Assembly: GCF_963676685.1 (NCBI RefSeq)
Contig: NC_092354.1
Coordinates: forward strand, 39,826,950-39,890,949
DNA from: Mytilus edulis
Lineage: Eukaryota; Mollusca; Bivalvia; Mytilida; Mytilidae
Direction: 5' to 3'
Length of the DNA stretch: 64,000 nucleotides
In this document: in pieces, positions 12,661-24,854 of the stretch
Position numbering within the stretch: position 1 is the stretch's first letter
How the letters are laid out: each line of letters opens with the position of its first letter
Notes under the pieces: generated by a model
What the model was told of the DNA's origin: nothing
The model's database searches: none
What the model saw: only the letters and a program-made list of their open reading frames with translations
Made by a program: the position numbers and the translations under genes

Positions 12661-13041
12661 ATTCAATCATTAAGGTCTAGAATCACTATTGAGGCCCGTC
12701 GGAAAGAACATACAAGAAAGTAGTACATATGTTTAACAAAATACTTCCTACGCATAGCTGTATCCTTGTCAATAGTTGGAACATTTGGGTAGTTTTAGTA
12801 TCAAATGAAAGATCTGTACTTTGCGTCTTTTGTTGTTTAGATAAACAAGAACTCGGCCACGTTCACTCTGGTTTTTTTTGTATATGTATTTCTATTTGTA
12901 TCCAGCTGACGGGTTATTCCTTTTTCAACTGATTTTTATAGTTCTTATGTTATACTGTTACAGCACTGTCATAGATTAGCGGAGGGTTGGGACGCCGCTA
13001 AGATTTTCAACCCAGCATCATTCTGTATGTATTTGTCTGTC

Positions 13042-13296
13042 CCAAAAAATCAAATAAAACTAGTCTTCTCGATCTATCAACTTTAAGACAATGATCCATT
13101 TCTAAACATATAAGAGGCCAATGAACAACTGTTAAGGGTACACTATTTTTTACAAATTGAAGTTTAATGTATCCAACAGGTGTATCTAATTCATGCACTA
13201 CCAACAATGACTCCGAATTGCTATGAGCTAATGAAAGATTTTCGAAAACAGGTAATAGTTCATCACATTTCAGGAAGTCCAAGTCATTGTGTTCAT
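13042..13296 (-). pseudogene. Truncated copy of the Mab-21-like exon
   Basis: The duplicated exon start encodes the same residues as the main gene, from EHNDLDFL through VVHELDTPVGYIKLQF to LVLFDFL, with two substitutions (VIENL to VFENL and SGRL to SRRL). At the duplication edge the frame runs into unrelated repeat sequence and stops at 13,007. The 3' splice site ATAG is kept, so this could act as an alternative terminal exon giving a protein without the rest of the Mab-21 domain or the MYND finger. More simply, it is a dead fragment. The high identity points to a recent event. Confidence 0.8.
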
Positions 13297-13690
13297 CTAT
13301 GAATAAAAGTAAAATACATAAACCTTGTTCAATGTTGTTATAACGTTTCTTGTTTTTGTTTTTGTAGGAAACAGTTTAGATATTGACAGTTAGCCCTCGG
13401 ATATCACCATTCAACACGTTTGCATTTACTTTCAAAAACGGTTGTTGTGTCATAAATATTTTAGAAATTATTTTAAATCAAACATGTTGCCCAACTTTTT
13501 CTATTAATCTTTGGCCGTTAAAGTAAAAAATCTCTACTTTTAAAAAAAAAATTTGGATTGTCAAAACATTTTGCCTCAAGCATCCCTGAATGAACATTTC
13601 TTGTCACAATGGGCATATGGGTAGAAAAATTTAAACCATTAATGATAATTCAGCGTTTCGAAATTATCGCAAATACCACAAATTGTTTTT
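13042..13690. repeat. Segmental duplication, copy B
   Basis: Near-identical copy of 12,011-12,660, in the same orientation and offset by about 1,031 bp. Its left junction falls inside a dispersed mussel repeat (...GTATTTGTCTGTCC|CAAAAAAT). The repeat's usual continuation CCCAAGTCAG shares CCCAA with the duplicated sequence, so microhomology may have guided the join. Confidence 0.95.
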
Positions 13691-15324
13691 CAGAAATTCA
13701 GAAATTAGGCCTGATTGTTGACTTTTCATTCTGAACTCATCATTCGCTCCAATAATGTCAAGGACGTTAAATAACCAAATGCTGTCATCTGAAACATATG
13801 TATAGATTTACAGTGCCTGAAATACTAATCATTTAAACTAATAATAGATATTATTCTTGATTATTTCCTTTTTTAATTCTATAGCGACACCACATATATT
13901 TGCACAAACGTCTTATCTGTAAATGTTTATAAAGATGCTATAGATAACTTACAACCTTGACTGAAACATGTAGGGTTCATTGTACGTGAAACTAAAACTG
14001 TCTTGCAGTGTGCTCTACAGTTTTATACTGTGGTACTTGCCATTAATACTTAAAATAAAAGCATTGGCATACATAAGTTCTCGATCGACCACCATAAACG
14101 GATAGAAGACGGACAAATTATACAGATTTGCACCCATGTTATGCTGTTATCGGTACATGCATGCGTGTACTTACATGAGTAACGTAAAGAAAACACACAA
14201 TTCTTCAAAAAACGACACAGTTATAATGAAAATTAAACAAACAAAAATATGTCATAGTACATGATTTGAATCTTGTCAGCTCATCTTATAAACGGTCATG
14301 AATTACACGCTGCCATTTTGTAATGAGTTCTGATGTTAAATTGAAAACCAATATTAAGTCTGTACCTTCCTGTTTACTTCTTTTGTCATGCTTTTCGTCG
14401 TTGATTGACTCTTTCCGTGAAAGTACTGTTGGGAGCAAGCCTCGACGTACTATAGTATTTCTCTTTCCCATTCCTCGCAGAATTTAAATCCTCTATCTTT
14501 AGATAGATACATATACTCGGTTTACATATCAGTTCGTAATCTCTAAAGTGGGAGGTGAAACAATCACAGCTAGGTAAAGCAAACCATTGAGTGTATTGAT
14601 TGTATCTATATTGTGTATTTAAATGACTTTTTTAGGTCACCAACAATCAATTGTTATATCCTTTGTCATGTCTTTATTACAAATAGAGCCTACAATATTG
14701 TGTAATAAACGCATTCAGGTAACATTAGTTAACCAATGTTTGAATTTGAATACACATAATAAGAGGACATATGAACTTCGGAAGACGCGAGATCGGTTGC
14801 TTCGATACGTGGAATCGTCCATCTATATTGCTGCATCACTCATCACACGATTCAAAAACTCATTTGAAAAAAATCGGGGAACAGGACTTAATCGGATAAT
14901 TACAGACTATAATAGTTTTGTTACTAATCAAATACATCTTTAGTATTCTATTTTTCCTTATCGCTACTTTATTGCTATTACCTCACATATAGCCATCACC
15001 CCACTTTTATCGTTCTCAATGGTGTAATATTAGATTGTTGTACTCGTCATTTTATTAGTTACGCTAATCTGGTAATTTAAAATATCTGTTAATTACAGGA
15101 ATTAAATAAACAAACTTTGGATCAGTGTTCTAAATATACCGTCAAGATCGAACGTACCTCACAAGATAGACATGCACACTAAACAATAGTTAGTCAGTTA
15201 TATAAGGTCCCCTAAATGACAAAATAAAGAAAACTAACGAAGCATCCGTACATCAACTCTTAAGGTATGTGAGCTATTGATTGACAAAGACAAAAAGACA
15301 TCTGTATAAAACATATGAACTACT

Positions 15325-15660
15325 AAGGTTGGGATCCCACTTACATGTTTAACCCCGCCACATTATTCATGTATGTGCCTGTTCCAAGTCAGGAGCCTGT
15401 AATTCAGTGGTTGTCGTTTGTTTATGTGTTACATATTTGTTTTTCGTTAATTTTTTTTACATAAATTAGGCCTTTAGTTTTCTCGCTTGAACTGTTTTAC
15501 GTTGTCTTGTCGGGGCCTTTTACTGCTGACTATATGTGGTATGGGCTTTGCTCATTGTTGAAGGCCGTACGATGACCTATAATTGTTAATGTTTGTGTCA
15601 TTTTTGTCTTTTGTGGATAGTTGTCTCATTGGCAATCATACCACATCTTCTTTTTTATAT
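15325..15660 (+). repeat. Dispersed mussel repeat, near full length (~335 bp)
   Basis: Marker order: AACCCCGCCACATTATTCATG, CCTGTTCCAAGTCAGGAGCC, GGTTGTCGTTTGTTTATGTG, GCTCATTGTTGAAGGCCGTAC, GGATAGTTGTCTCATTGGCA and CATACCACATCTTC. The same order, whole or partial, recurs at 51,726-52,020 and 53,930-54,265. 3' parts alone occur at many other places, including 29,210, 33,826, 34,618, and reversed near 32,270. It has no ORF and behaves like a short non-autonomous element. Confidence 0.75.
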
Positions 15661-17089
15661 TGATATATTATGAATAACAATATGACATTCTTCAAAAGCT
15701 TCTAATCCTCATATGTGGTATAATATGAATATATTGTATGTTAGTTGATCGGTAAAGTCATGATGATTTGTGCTGTACCAATTATGCTTCTACTTCGACT
15801 TATTTACGACTAAAATAATCAATGTTAATCGAAGTAAATGCTTCATTGAATGAATAAATAAAGCATTCCACGAGGAAATGCACCAAAGTGAAAGTGTCTT
15901 CTGTCAAAAGTAACATTATCGTTTATTTCTTTTGCCAAACCAGTCTGAGTGTGTCATTTTTTTATCGTTTAACTTCTCACTAATTAGGTGTTTCGTCGTT
16001 TTTTATGTTAATATTTATAGTGTATTCAACTAAAGCGCATTTATAAAAAAATATATATTTGAATAGAAATAATTTATGGGACTTCAATTTCTATAGATTT
16101 TACTATTTTATTTTATTTACTACGGGTTGGCATATTACTTGTTGCATCACATGTTCGTCATGTCCGTAGTAAAATATCTAGAAAACTAGAAAACATCTTG
16201 CACAAAGGCCTATTCTTCTGAACACGATGTTTCGTTAATAACTGAATGTACAAGGAAAATGTTGTCCATGCATGTACATTTATTTTATCTTTGCATTCAA
16301 TTGTGCACATCGAAAATCTTTTTTTGCTACTGCTGAATGACTTTATCAATATTTTAAAGACTTTCCAGATAATCTCCTCACTTCACCACCCCCAGAAAGG
16401 CCGAAACATTAAGTGCATTTACTTTAAGTTATATCTAGGTCCAATCGTAACTTAATCATTTAGTGAGTATAAGTTTGTGTGTACCCATATTTGTTTAAAA
16501 AGCACAGCTATACCTGTCAAAAGTTCAACAACATTTGCATTAATAATAGTTTTAAATACTTTTAGAAATATTTAAATACAGATGTAATATATCGGTTAAT
16601 ACAATAACCCACAAAAGCAAAACATACGGCAAACTGGTAAGTAAATCATAATTATTTCGAATTTAAGAATACACGTTCTTATTGTTCTATTTACAATGTA
16701 GTATGAAATCATTTGCTTCAGCGAGTTTCTTTCAATCAGTATATTTCCTTTAAATGTGTCAAGGTAGACTTCGCCTTTTGAATATCAAATTAACAATCTA
16801 CAGAGCATGGTACGTGAACCGTACGTTGCAAATGAAAAGAAAAGATCAATTTGACAGAACAAAGATAAAATACATATTTTGTTTATGAATTGTAAAGACG
16901 TCAGTAATAACTAACACATTTGTAAAGAGACACCTATTTTCCAAAGGACAAGATAAACACCAATCGTCTATCGAGTACTAAGTTTACGTTAGTAGTACTG
17001 TAATTTTATTGACTTAAACTCGATCGTCTTTGTATACACGTAGTTGGCAAACACAAAACAATTTTATTACCGTACCAGGTACCAGGATT

Positions 17090-17152
17090 ATAATTTATAA
17101 TTATAAGCTATTTAAAAGCTTATATAATTTATAATTATAAGCTATTTAAAAA
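17090..17152. repeat. Short AT-rich direct repeat
   Basis: Two adjacent copies of about 31 bp containing TATAATTTATAATTATAAGC followed by TATTTAAAA. It lies about 70 bp upstream of the HEPN-NACHT start codon and could supply TATA-like sequence, but this is only positional. Confidence 0.7.
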
Positions 17153-17220
17153 ATCAATGTGGACATGTACAGTGATGTTAGTGCATAGAGACTCCATTGA
17201 TCAGTATAAGGTTCATTGTA

Positions 17221-18049
17221 ATGGAATGTGTGTCTGAGATAATAAAAGACTTCAAGCATCGAAGCAATCGATTTCTTGTTTTATTCGCACTTGAATATCT
17301 TGTAGACGGAATACAAGACCACGTTAAGAGTGAATTTAACACTTTTCATGAAGGACTGAAAAAGCTGCCAAAACAATGTCTGCTTTCTTGCAGCAAGAAT
17401 GGCTTGTGCGATGTCTGTACTGGACGTAAACACTACATTGAGGCATTCCATAGAGATCCACGCAGCATTAATTGGTCACAAATCGGTTTATCCAAATGGC
17501 TTACAGATCCGTTCGAAGTTGAAAAATGTTTTCTTCCCGAATGGTGTTTTAAATCAAATCGTTCGAAATTCTCCGGTGATGAACATGGTGATGTTGCAGT
17601 TACAATAGGAAAAATAATGAATTTTAAAACTCTCTACGTTAAATTTAGTACAACAGTCAAGCCAAAGGATATATGGAAAATAAGAAATTAATTGGTAAAT
17701 GCAACATGGATTTCTTTTGCTCGTAAAGTTGAATTGTGTGCCGCAATAGGGACATTTATTCAAACTTCTCCTATTTACTCGGAAAATACATTAGCGAAAA
17801 CATCATATAACAAAATTGAAATATTGAAAGAGAAATCGTACGATGATATAATCAGTGGCAAACATATAAGCAAGAAGGAAATTAATACATTGCACAAAAG
17901 GGTGAATCCTAAAGTAGGCAGATTTAATATCTATATGTACGTCATTTCAATATTGTTTATATGTATTGGAGTAATTATTAATAAAGCAATACCAAATGAG
18001 CTAGATGCCACGACGATAAATAGGATCCGATATTCACTTTCTATTGATA
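17221..18049 (+). pseudogene. HEPN-like/TM N-terminal exon of a NACHT protein, with in-frame stop
   Basis: The first ATG of the frame is at 17,221. Residues 1-156 include paired cysteines (SCSKNGLCDVC) and the block NWSQIGLSKWLTDPFEVEK, a pattern I associate with an N-terminal domain of bivalve NACHT/ankyrin proteins. Codon 157 is TAA (17,689-17,691), and the same frame then stays open. The stop sits inside KIRN-stop-LVNATW, where HEPN-type domains carry R-N-x-x-x-H; here the expected His is Asn. Residues about 238-255 (MYVISILFICIGVIINKA) form a membrane segment. A GTAAGT donor follows 18,049 with phase 1, matching the acceptor of the next exon at 21,127. With both exons the frame is 496 codons including the final stop. 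Naming the domain HEPN is inference. The gene looks decayed unless the TAA is bypassed, polymorphic or a sequencing error. Confidence 0.6.
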
Positions 18050-21000
18050 GTAAGTTCTTAAATCATAATTCTAAGTTTAAAATCCCCATTCGGTGGTGGA
18101 CCTTGTGAAGCGTTAACAATTAGTTACTTCAAGCGATATAAAGGTCACACACTCATTAGTTTGTATATGCGTCTGCTATACTAACTGAAGGTTATTTAAA
18201 TCCCTATTATATCCGTCGTTAGTACTGTTGTTAAGACACATTAGCCTGCTACGTTCATTACAACCGAATTAATGTTAACCATATATACAGAAAGGTCATA
18301 CGACACAGTTTACAATGCGTGATCATCCAAAAAAGTACAAACACTTTGAGTGTGATTTAGGACTTTACGTCATCAAATTCTACCCTAATTACTAAGAAAC
18401 GAAAATAACCTGCTGGTAGCTATCTTACCCGATGTAAACATAAAGAATAAATAGACGGTCGGACATGGCATAATTAGCACATACTTACAACTTGTCGTCC
18501 AATCAAATTGCTTGAATTTGCCTTCTAATTTTCATAGTACATACTTTTCCCGTGTACTAAGTAACTACGCATGAATGGCCACAAGGGTAAGATTTCATTG
18601 TATTGTAATCAAGATATTTGAACAAAAATTGCCACTGGCTATTTTGAAATAAATTCTGTGTTCCAAATTTAACTAAATAGTTTGTAATTAGTTTTCAAAC
18701 AGATTTTTAACATCCTACTAATCAATCTTTTGATTTAAATTTTGTTTTGACAATTACAAAAGTTTCTTTCAATAATAAAAAGAGTAATAATTATGGTCCT
18801 TTATACCTTAGTTAAAGTACAACTCAATCTAAAATGTGTAATCCTTTATCTTCCATGCAATCACTTTGTACACAAAAAGTGTCAACCATGAATCTTTTGA
18901 AGGGAAATTATTGATAAAGCAATTTGATATATCTAGTCATAAATTGGTCGATAATTGGTTGCCGTATGTCCAGTGACAAATATTTCATGCATATAAACTA
19001 TCCACTAGACTACATATGGGTACACACCAGGGGCAGATCCAGCCATTTTTAAAAGGTATTTCAACCAAAGCTGTGGGAGGGGATCCAACTGTTTGTACTC
19101 ATTCAAAAGCATTTTCAAGATAGTTTTAGGTTTTATGTGAAATTAAAAAAATGTTTTCAAGAATGTAAAGCTTTCACTGCAATTTAAGAATTATCTGCTC
19201 TTGGTGAATTCATTTTGTCATCTTACCATGTAAATAATTACATGTATAGTAAAACAACGCTTTATATCAATAAGCATACTTACACCAGCAGCTACCTTCT
19301 TTACATTATAAAGTCAAGAGCCGTTTGAAATCCCATTTGTACAATGATATTATAGTGAGAAGATTTACAAAACTACGTAAATGAGCTACATCCAGTCAGC
19401 CAAAACATGTCAATAGACTAATTACAGGATTACTCAAGTTGTAAATATGTGCTAAATTGGATATTGTATAGAAAGGTATAGAAAGGTATAGAAAGGTATA
19501 TACTATGAAAATAAGAGCTTGGGGCAAAGCCCCGCGCTCTAATTTTCATAGTATATCCCTTTCTATACAATAACCGAGACTTAAGATAGAAATGTAAAAC
19601 ATTGTTTGAACTATGCAATAATTATTCCTTTTTATAAGATATCAAATAAAAGCAACAGTAGTATGTCGTTGTTCAAAAATCATAAATCTATTGAAAACAA
19701 ATCCTCGTAACAACCTTTAACCGGGGAAACACATCAACTATAAAATATAAAACAAAGGAACAGCAGGAACAGCAAGAATTCTGAAGTAAAACAAATACAA
19801 ACGCCACCATACACATATTAAGCGAACAACTGCCATATTTCTGACTTGGTACATAACATTTTAAGAAACGCACCAGCCTGAAAATATTAGTACTCATAAT
19901 TATCAATTAGGATTTCCCCTGCCACATAAGCATTAAAGAAAAAAAGCAGTTAGAAAAAGTACATAACATCAGTAAGAATTATTTATAAAATGTCACATAA
20001 GCATAAAAAAATGATTTAAAACTAAGAAATAGAGTCAAAGCAGATTTTAAAATTCTAAAAACAACATAAAATATATAGCAAGATACAAGATATTCTTATT
20101 TTTATAGTAAGACGCGTAGCTAGTATGCATGTATCGTATAGGCAGCAAAACAGACATTACAGAAAGCAAAACTGTAATTTGGCCATGGTTCTCCCTATTG
20201 TCCCAGTTTTAGATTTCTAGATACTGATTTTGATATTCACTTGAATCAAACCATGTTGTGCCATATTGTTAGATTGACAATTGCAATTAACAGTATGTTT
20301 ATATGAAACTATATGAGAAGTGATATAATACCTAATGAAGCATGTATCAACAAGACGTGACAGGGAAGTGATGAAACAATTGTCACTAATAAAATGATAA
20401 GGGTATCTGACATATGGTAAATATTGAACGTTGACTTCCATCAACCTTAAATTCTTTAGAGTTGAAGACAGTGTTATAATAATGGAAACAACTTATGAAT
20501 CTGTCAAACAAATATCATCATCACACTCTCTGTAGAAACTACTGCTGGAATATAATGATTGTATATTGTGTTTACAACTTGATTGAGGTCAGGGTTCGTG
20601 TTGCTTAGTCTCAAGTTTTCTATGTTGTGTCTTGTGTCCTATTGTTATTTTCTGTTTTCTTTTTTTTAACATTGTAAGGTTTTTTATCTATGAATTGGAA
20701 TGTGTCCCTGGTATCTTTCGCCCCTCTTTCAAAAGTGACAATTTGAAACGTGTGTGCATTTTTCGGATACGAGTATGTCAATTGCCTTCTTCCTGTCTAC
20801 TGCAACTTTGAATGTTTCAATATATCTACTGAACTGTTAATGGTTTATGTCACAACTTTTTCTAGTACTGCTGAACAAAATGTTATTTTATTTTGACAGC
20901 AGCTTGACTTGATAAATTGCACCATTTGTTAATTTAAAACTGTCAGACACTGATTCAGATTACTAGTATCCGATACTTTGAATTACTTGTGTTGGTTTGC

Positions 21001-21126
21001 TTCGCATAAGTTGCGTTCTTTCTTTAGGTAGACATTAGTTTTTTAATATAATTTCGAATAACTGCTCATTGGGAAAGCTGTTCGACAAATTATTCAAATT
21101 ATACATTCTTTTCTTCTTTTTTTCAG
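18050..21126 (+). other. Intron of the HEPN-NACHT gene
   Basis: It begins GTAAGTTC and ends in a strong pyrimidine tract CTTCTTTTTTTCAG at 21,126. I see no other exon inside. It contains the hairpin element at 19,463-19,571. Confidence 0.6.
19463..19571. repeat. Foldback element with GC-rich centre
   Basis: The left side TTGTATAGAAAGG...TATACTATGAAAAT-AAGAGC pairs with the right side GCTCTAATTTTCATAGTATA...CCTTTCTATACAA. The centre is GGGGCAAAGCCCC, itself a small hairpin. On the left, GTATAGAAAG is present in three tandem copies (19,466-19,500), which makes the arms unequal. It looks like a foldback-type MITE. The overlapping minus-strand ORF is incidental. Confidence 0.8.
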
Positions 21127-21785
21127 GTTGTAATCTTGGATATGGATTGCACTTTGAGTATTATCTTCAACAACAGAGACATTTTGCCGGAAGAAAATGG
21201 CTGATTGACGAAACATTTCATCGAATCAATGTCACGCATGCGAAAGGTGTCATGCTGATTGCGGGTCCTAACTATGGAAAATCAGCATTCATAGCCGATA
21301 TCATTAAAAACAAAGACCATTGTAGACCGAATGGATACACAATTATATACCATATCTGTAAACGCGACGTTAAAATGCTTCAAATGCCGGATAAATTTGT
21401 ACTAAATTTAATGCAACGAATTAGTTGTTCATATCCAAGATATCAAAAGCTTCTAGGACAGGTAGATACACAGTGGACGGACATTAGAGGAGTATGTATC
21501 TATGATCCTTATTATTGTTTAGACAACTTTGTCATTCATCAACTGAATGAACTGAAATCAGTATTAGGTCACAAACTTTTAATAATCGTTGATGGAATTG
21601 ACAAATGCTATAGCAGCCAAATGGGAGTACAATTAGTTTCATTACTGCAGGCAAGATACACTAAATTTCCAAGTTGGGTTAGGTTTTTGTTCACCACAAG
21701 AAACGATTCTTCTATATTGCAACAGTTCCGTGACCTAGACCACTTGCATCTTTTCCCTGGAGAATCTGGAATTAAAGACGTTTAA
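21127..21785 (+). CDS. NACHT/STAND NTPase exon (second exon of 17,221 gene)
   Basis: The 3' splice site TTTTTTTCAG ends at 21,126. The splice joins A to GT TGT in the phase of the upstream exon. The encoded block is a STAND P-loop NTPase of the NACHT/TANC-ANKRD50 style. A FAGRKWLIDE lead-in (compare F-x-GR-x-WL in that group) is followed by Walker A GPNYGKS (residues 323-329 of the two-exon model), Walker B LLIIVDGIDK (acidic residues 432 and 435) and a sensor-like FLFTTRND (Arg 468). The protein stops at 21,783-21,785, shortly after the sensor. The winged-helix part and the ankyrin or TPR repeats that normally follow are missing. It is either a truncated gene or a minimal NTPase. Such proteins usually switch by ATP-driven oligomerisation; here this is inference. 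Confidence 0.75.
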
Positions 21786-23811
21786 TTATCAGTTCCATCT
21801 TACAATATGTCAAACCAATTTTCACATGTGTTGAGAATAAACGTTTAAATATCATGTTACATATTCTTAACAGTTGTGCAGGATATTTTTTGAATAAAAC
21901 TTCTATCAAAACAGATAGTTTGACAAGTAATCAACGGTGGTGCCAACTTTACTGCACCAAATATTTGTCCAGTCAGTGCTGCTCGTGACCACAATATTTG
22001 AAAAACTAAAATATAAACAGACGATCAAAATAAAATAGACCTAAGGTATATCCATATCCACAAGGTCCAAACAAGACACAATCACCTCTAACCAAAATCA
22101 AACTTGAACTTCTTTTCAACAGATTTACGATGTACTAGTAGTTATAATCGTTTATCTCTCGTTTGCTATGATTTCGAACCAAAATCTCCAGATCACTTAT
22201 TGATATTTTCTTTTTCATCTAAAATAAAAATGAATATATATTTTTTTCGCAAATTTTAACTGAAGCATTTCAGTTCAAATACATATCGCATGTATAAAAG
22301 AGAGACGAAAGATACCAGAAGGACAGTCAAACACATAAATCGAGAATAAACTGACAACGCCATGGCTAAAAATGAAAAGGACAAACAGACAAACAACAGT
22401 ACACATGACACAACACAGAAAACTAAAGAACAAACAACACGAACCCCGCCAAAAACTAGGGGTGAACTCAGGTGCATCAAAATGCACTTAAAATGCATAT
22501 TTAATTTTGCGCTTTTAAATTGATATTCAAAGCGTCACTGAAAAGTCTTTTTTCGATAATTTTGGGGAGTTAACTTGAGCCATTATATATGTGTTATCAC
22601 TGGGTCGATGCCACTTCTGGCAGTCTATACATCTTGTAATGTTAGCTGTAAATTAGTTCAATTTATTTTGAATTCAGGTTTGTAATCCTCTTCAACTTTG
22701 TATTTAAAAAGGAAAAATCACAAAAATATCAAATGATAAAACACATCAACCGAATGGACTACTATCATATTCCTGACTTGGTACTGGCATTTTCAAAAGT
22801 AGAAAATGGTGGATTGAACTTGGCTTTATAATGCTAAACCTTGCACTTTAATTTGACCTTTTCAAGACGACAATTATCTGCTTTATTCAACCATAACCCT
22901 AGTAGTGTTTTCAGTTTGTTCTACCGTTCATATGTGTAATGAGATAGTTTTCGTTTCGTAAATATATATGCAAATGCCTATAGAGGGGGAACACACCAAC
23001 TAGTAATTTAAGGTTGCTTTCAAATATTAGTTCAAAGTCCAATACAAACGGACAAAGATGGCCAGAAAGTCAAAGCACGAACAGGCAGATAACAACCGAC
23101 TAAACTAAACAGGCAATTTAAGATTCATTCATACTATGAACCTAACAAAAACAAGACAATTCATTTTGGACGGTCTTGAAAAGGTTGCATTCGGTGATCT
23201 CACAATGGAGAAAATATAATGAAACAATTGCTACAAGTTAACTTGTTAGTGGTTATTTGACAAGGACTTGCCAAGTCATAATGGCATCCATAAGGTTTTA
23301 AAAGCATGACATAAACAGTACAATTTGGAACCCTTCGTTCAATACCTTCTTGTAGGAACAACCCTTTAAAGTTGATGAACCAGGGATATGTCAAAGAACG
23401 TCTCGTCCGTGTTTCTAAAAAAGTTCATCGGGAGGTACCAAGACCTTGTTGCTAAATATTCCGTATCAACTTCTCAAATGATATACGATGGTCTTGATGT
23501 ATAGATTATGCGTACTGATGTTGTTTATCATCTTAACAACATATTTTACTGTTCTTTCATTTGCCTTTGTTCTATTATTAATATTACTTTTACAGTTGAA
23601 TGGTTTTATGTGATATCCGTTTGACGTGGCTCGGTACATCTCGTCATTGTGTGTGTATTGGCTTTCATTTTTTGGTGGTTTGTTTTGCATATGCGACTCT
23701 TTGTATTTCTTTTGTTCTTATTACGTGACTCTGTACTTTAAAAGATCCCGTCAGTATTATTTTGGTCTATTATATGTCATAATTATGATATATTTCTATT
23801 ATGAATTACTA
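21786..23811. other. Gene-free stretch with repeat fragments
   Basis: No continuation of the NACHT gene (ankyrin or TPR exons) is seen here. Apart from the dispersed repeat at 22,270-22,480 and short repeat pieces near 22,740-22,810 and 23,540-23,700, nothing is recognisable. Confidence 0.5.
22270..22480. repeat. Dispersed repeat with AAACTGACAACGCCATGGCTAA
   Basis: Markers are GAAAGATACCAGAAGGACAGTC, AAACTGACAACGCCATGGCT, CAACAGTACACATGACACAAC, AACACGAACCCCGCC and GAACTCAGGTGCATCAA. Related copies lie at 43,785-43,945, 45,883-46,070, 47,370-47,535 and 52,460-52,590. ORFs inside are incidental. Confidence 0.7.
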
Positions 23812-23984
23812 CCCAGCAGACATTTGACGTTGTATTAACATCAGTTTGACGTCAGACCCTAACGTCGCGACTACGTTAGATTTTGGTTGTATATGAAATT
23901 TTTTAGACGTCGAAACTTGACGTCTACCCAACGTCAAAAACGTACGTCCGTTCAACGTTGGTACAACATCCAACCAACTAACAG

Positions 23985-24290
23985 GATGAACCTAAATAAA
24001 GATGTTCAACGTCTGTACAACGTCTGATCAACGTCATAACAACCACATTAAACCTTGTTGAATATTCTCAGATGTCTGTACAACGTCTAATCAACGTCCT
24101 TACAACCACATTCAACCTCTTTAAACATCCCCTAATGCCTGTACAACGTCTAAACAACGTCCTAAGAACCCCCCATTAACCCTCTTCAAAAGTCCTCAGA
24201 TGTCTTTACAACGTCTAATCAAATTCATAACAACCAACATTAAACCTCTCAAAATATCTGTAGATGTCTTTAGAGCTGATTAAAGACGAA
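23985..24290. repeat. Subterminal ~70-bp repeat with CAACGTC words
   Basis: About four diverged units carry the pattern GATGTCTGTACAACGTCTAATCAACGTC followed by a gap, CAACCACATT and AACCTCTT. They lie just inside the left end of the transposon-like element. Such subterminal repeats usually serve as transposase binding sites; that role is inference here. Confidence 0.75.
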
Positions 24291-24854
24291 AGTAAATCCT
24301 TATTAACGTTCTTAAATTTGACAACTTTAGGTAATGAAACAATAAATAAAAGTAACGTCCTGAATAAGTGCTTCAACACCTTGAAAACATCTTCTTTTGA
24401 CTTGATGTGCTGAGTCTGAAGTGGAAATACATGTATTTTGTCCAGTAGGAGAACCAAACAAATATCAATGAGCTAGTATCTAAAAAGGAGAACTATGATC
24501 TTTGAACACTTGAAATTGTGTTGAAACAAAACAATAAATAATTGAATGAATCTACATATTTTTATTGTGGTATTTTTAAACACATCAATGTCAATTTTCT
24601 GCTCCATTTCCGCTTCTAAAATTAAAAAAATATGTAATTTTATATGTGAAAACCAAACAGTTTAGAAACAACGTGTCAAACCCCTGAATACAAAGCCTTA
24701 GAAATTGTTCTAGATTTATCTAAAATATTCTTTCTATTTGTTTTTAAAAAAAAAAGCAGGGATCATACATTGAAAATACAGATCAGTGATCGAAAATAAG
24801 AAGTTTTTTTATTGAAATTATCTTGAAATATCCCCGAGATCTTGACAGTCATTC

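Larger units (their letters stand above)
13691..17220. other. Intergenic or upstream-intron stretch
   Basis: No gene is convincingly visible. The first exon of the Mab-21-like gene should lie to the right of 12,266 on the minus strand, but I found no GS...EG motif here. Two ORFs, 14,286-14,471 (minus) and 14,623-14,943 (plus, 106 codons), have protein-like composition but no recognised domain. The rest is AT-rich and includes the dispersed repeat at 15,325-15,660. Confidence 0.4.

Noticed and set aside
14286-14471. Minus-strand 61-codon ORF considered as the missing Mab-21 first exon
   Set aside because: It lacks the GS...EG motif expected before the D-x-D, and no splice phase could be matched.
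14623-14943. 106-codon plus-strand ORF
   Set aside because: A possible acceptor (TTTTTTAG) lies at its start, but no domain is recognisable and there is no joining exon. AT-rich DNA of this length gives such ORFs by chance.
23985-24290. CRISPR-like array
   Set aside because: The repeats are diverged, spacers are not unique, and the context is an animal genome; these are subterminal transposon repeats.
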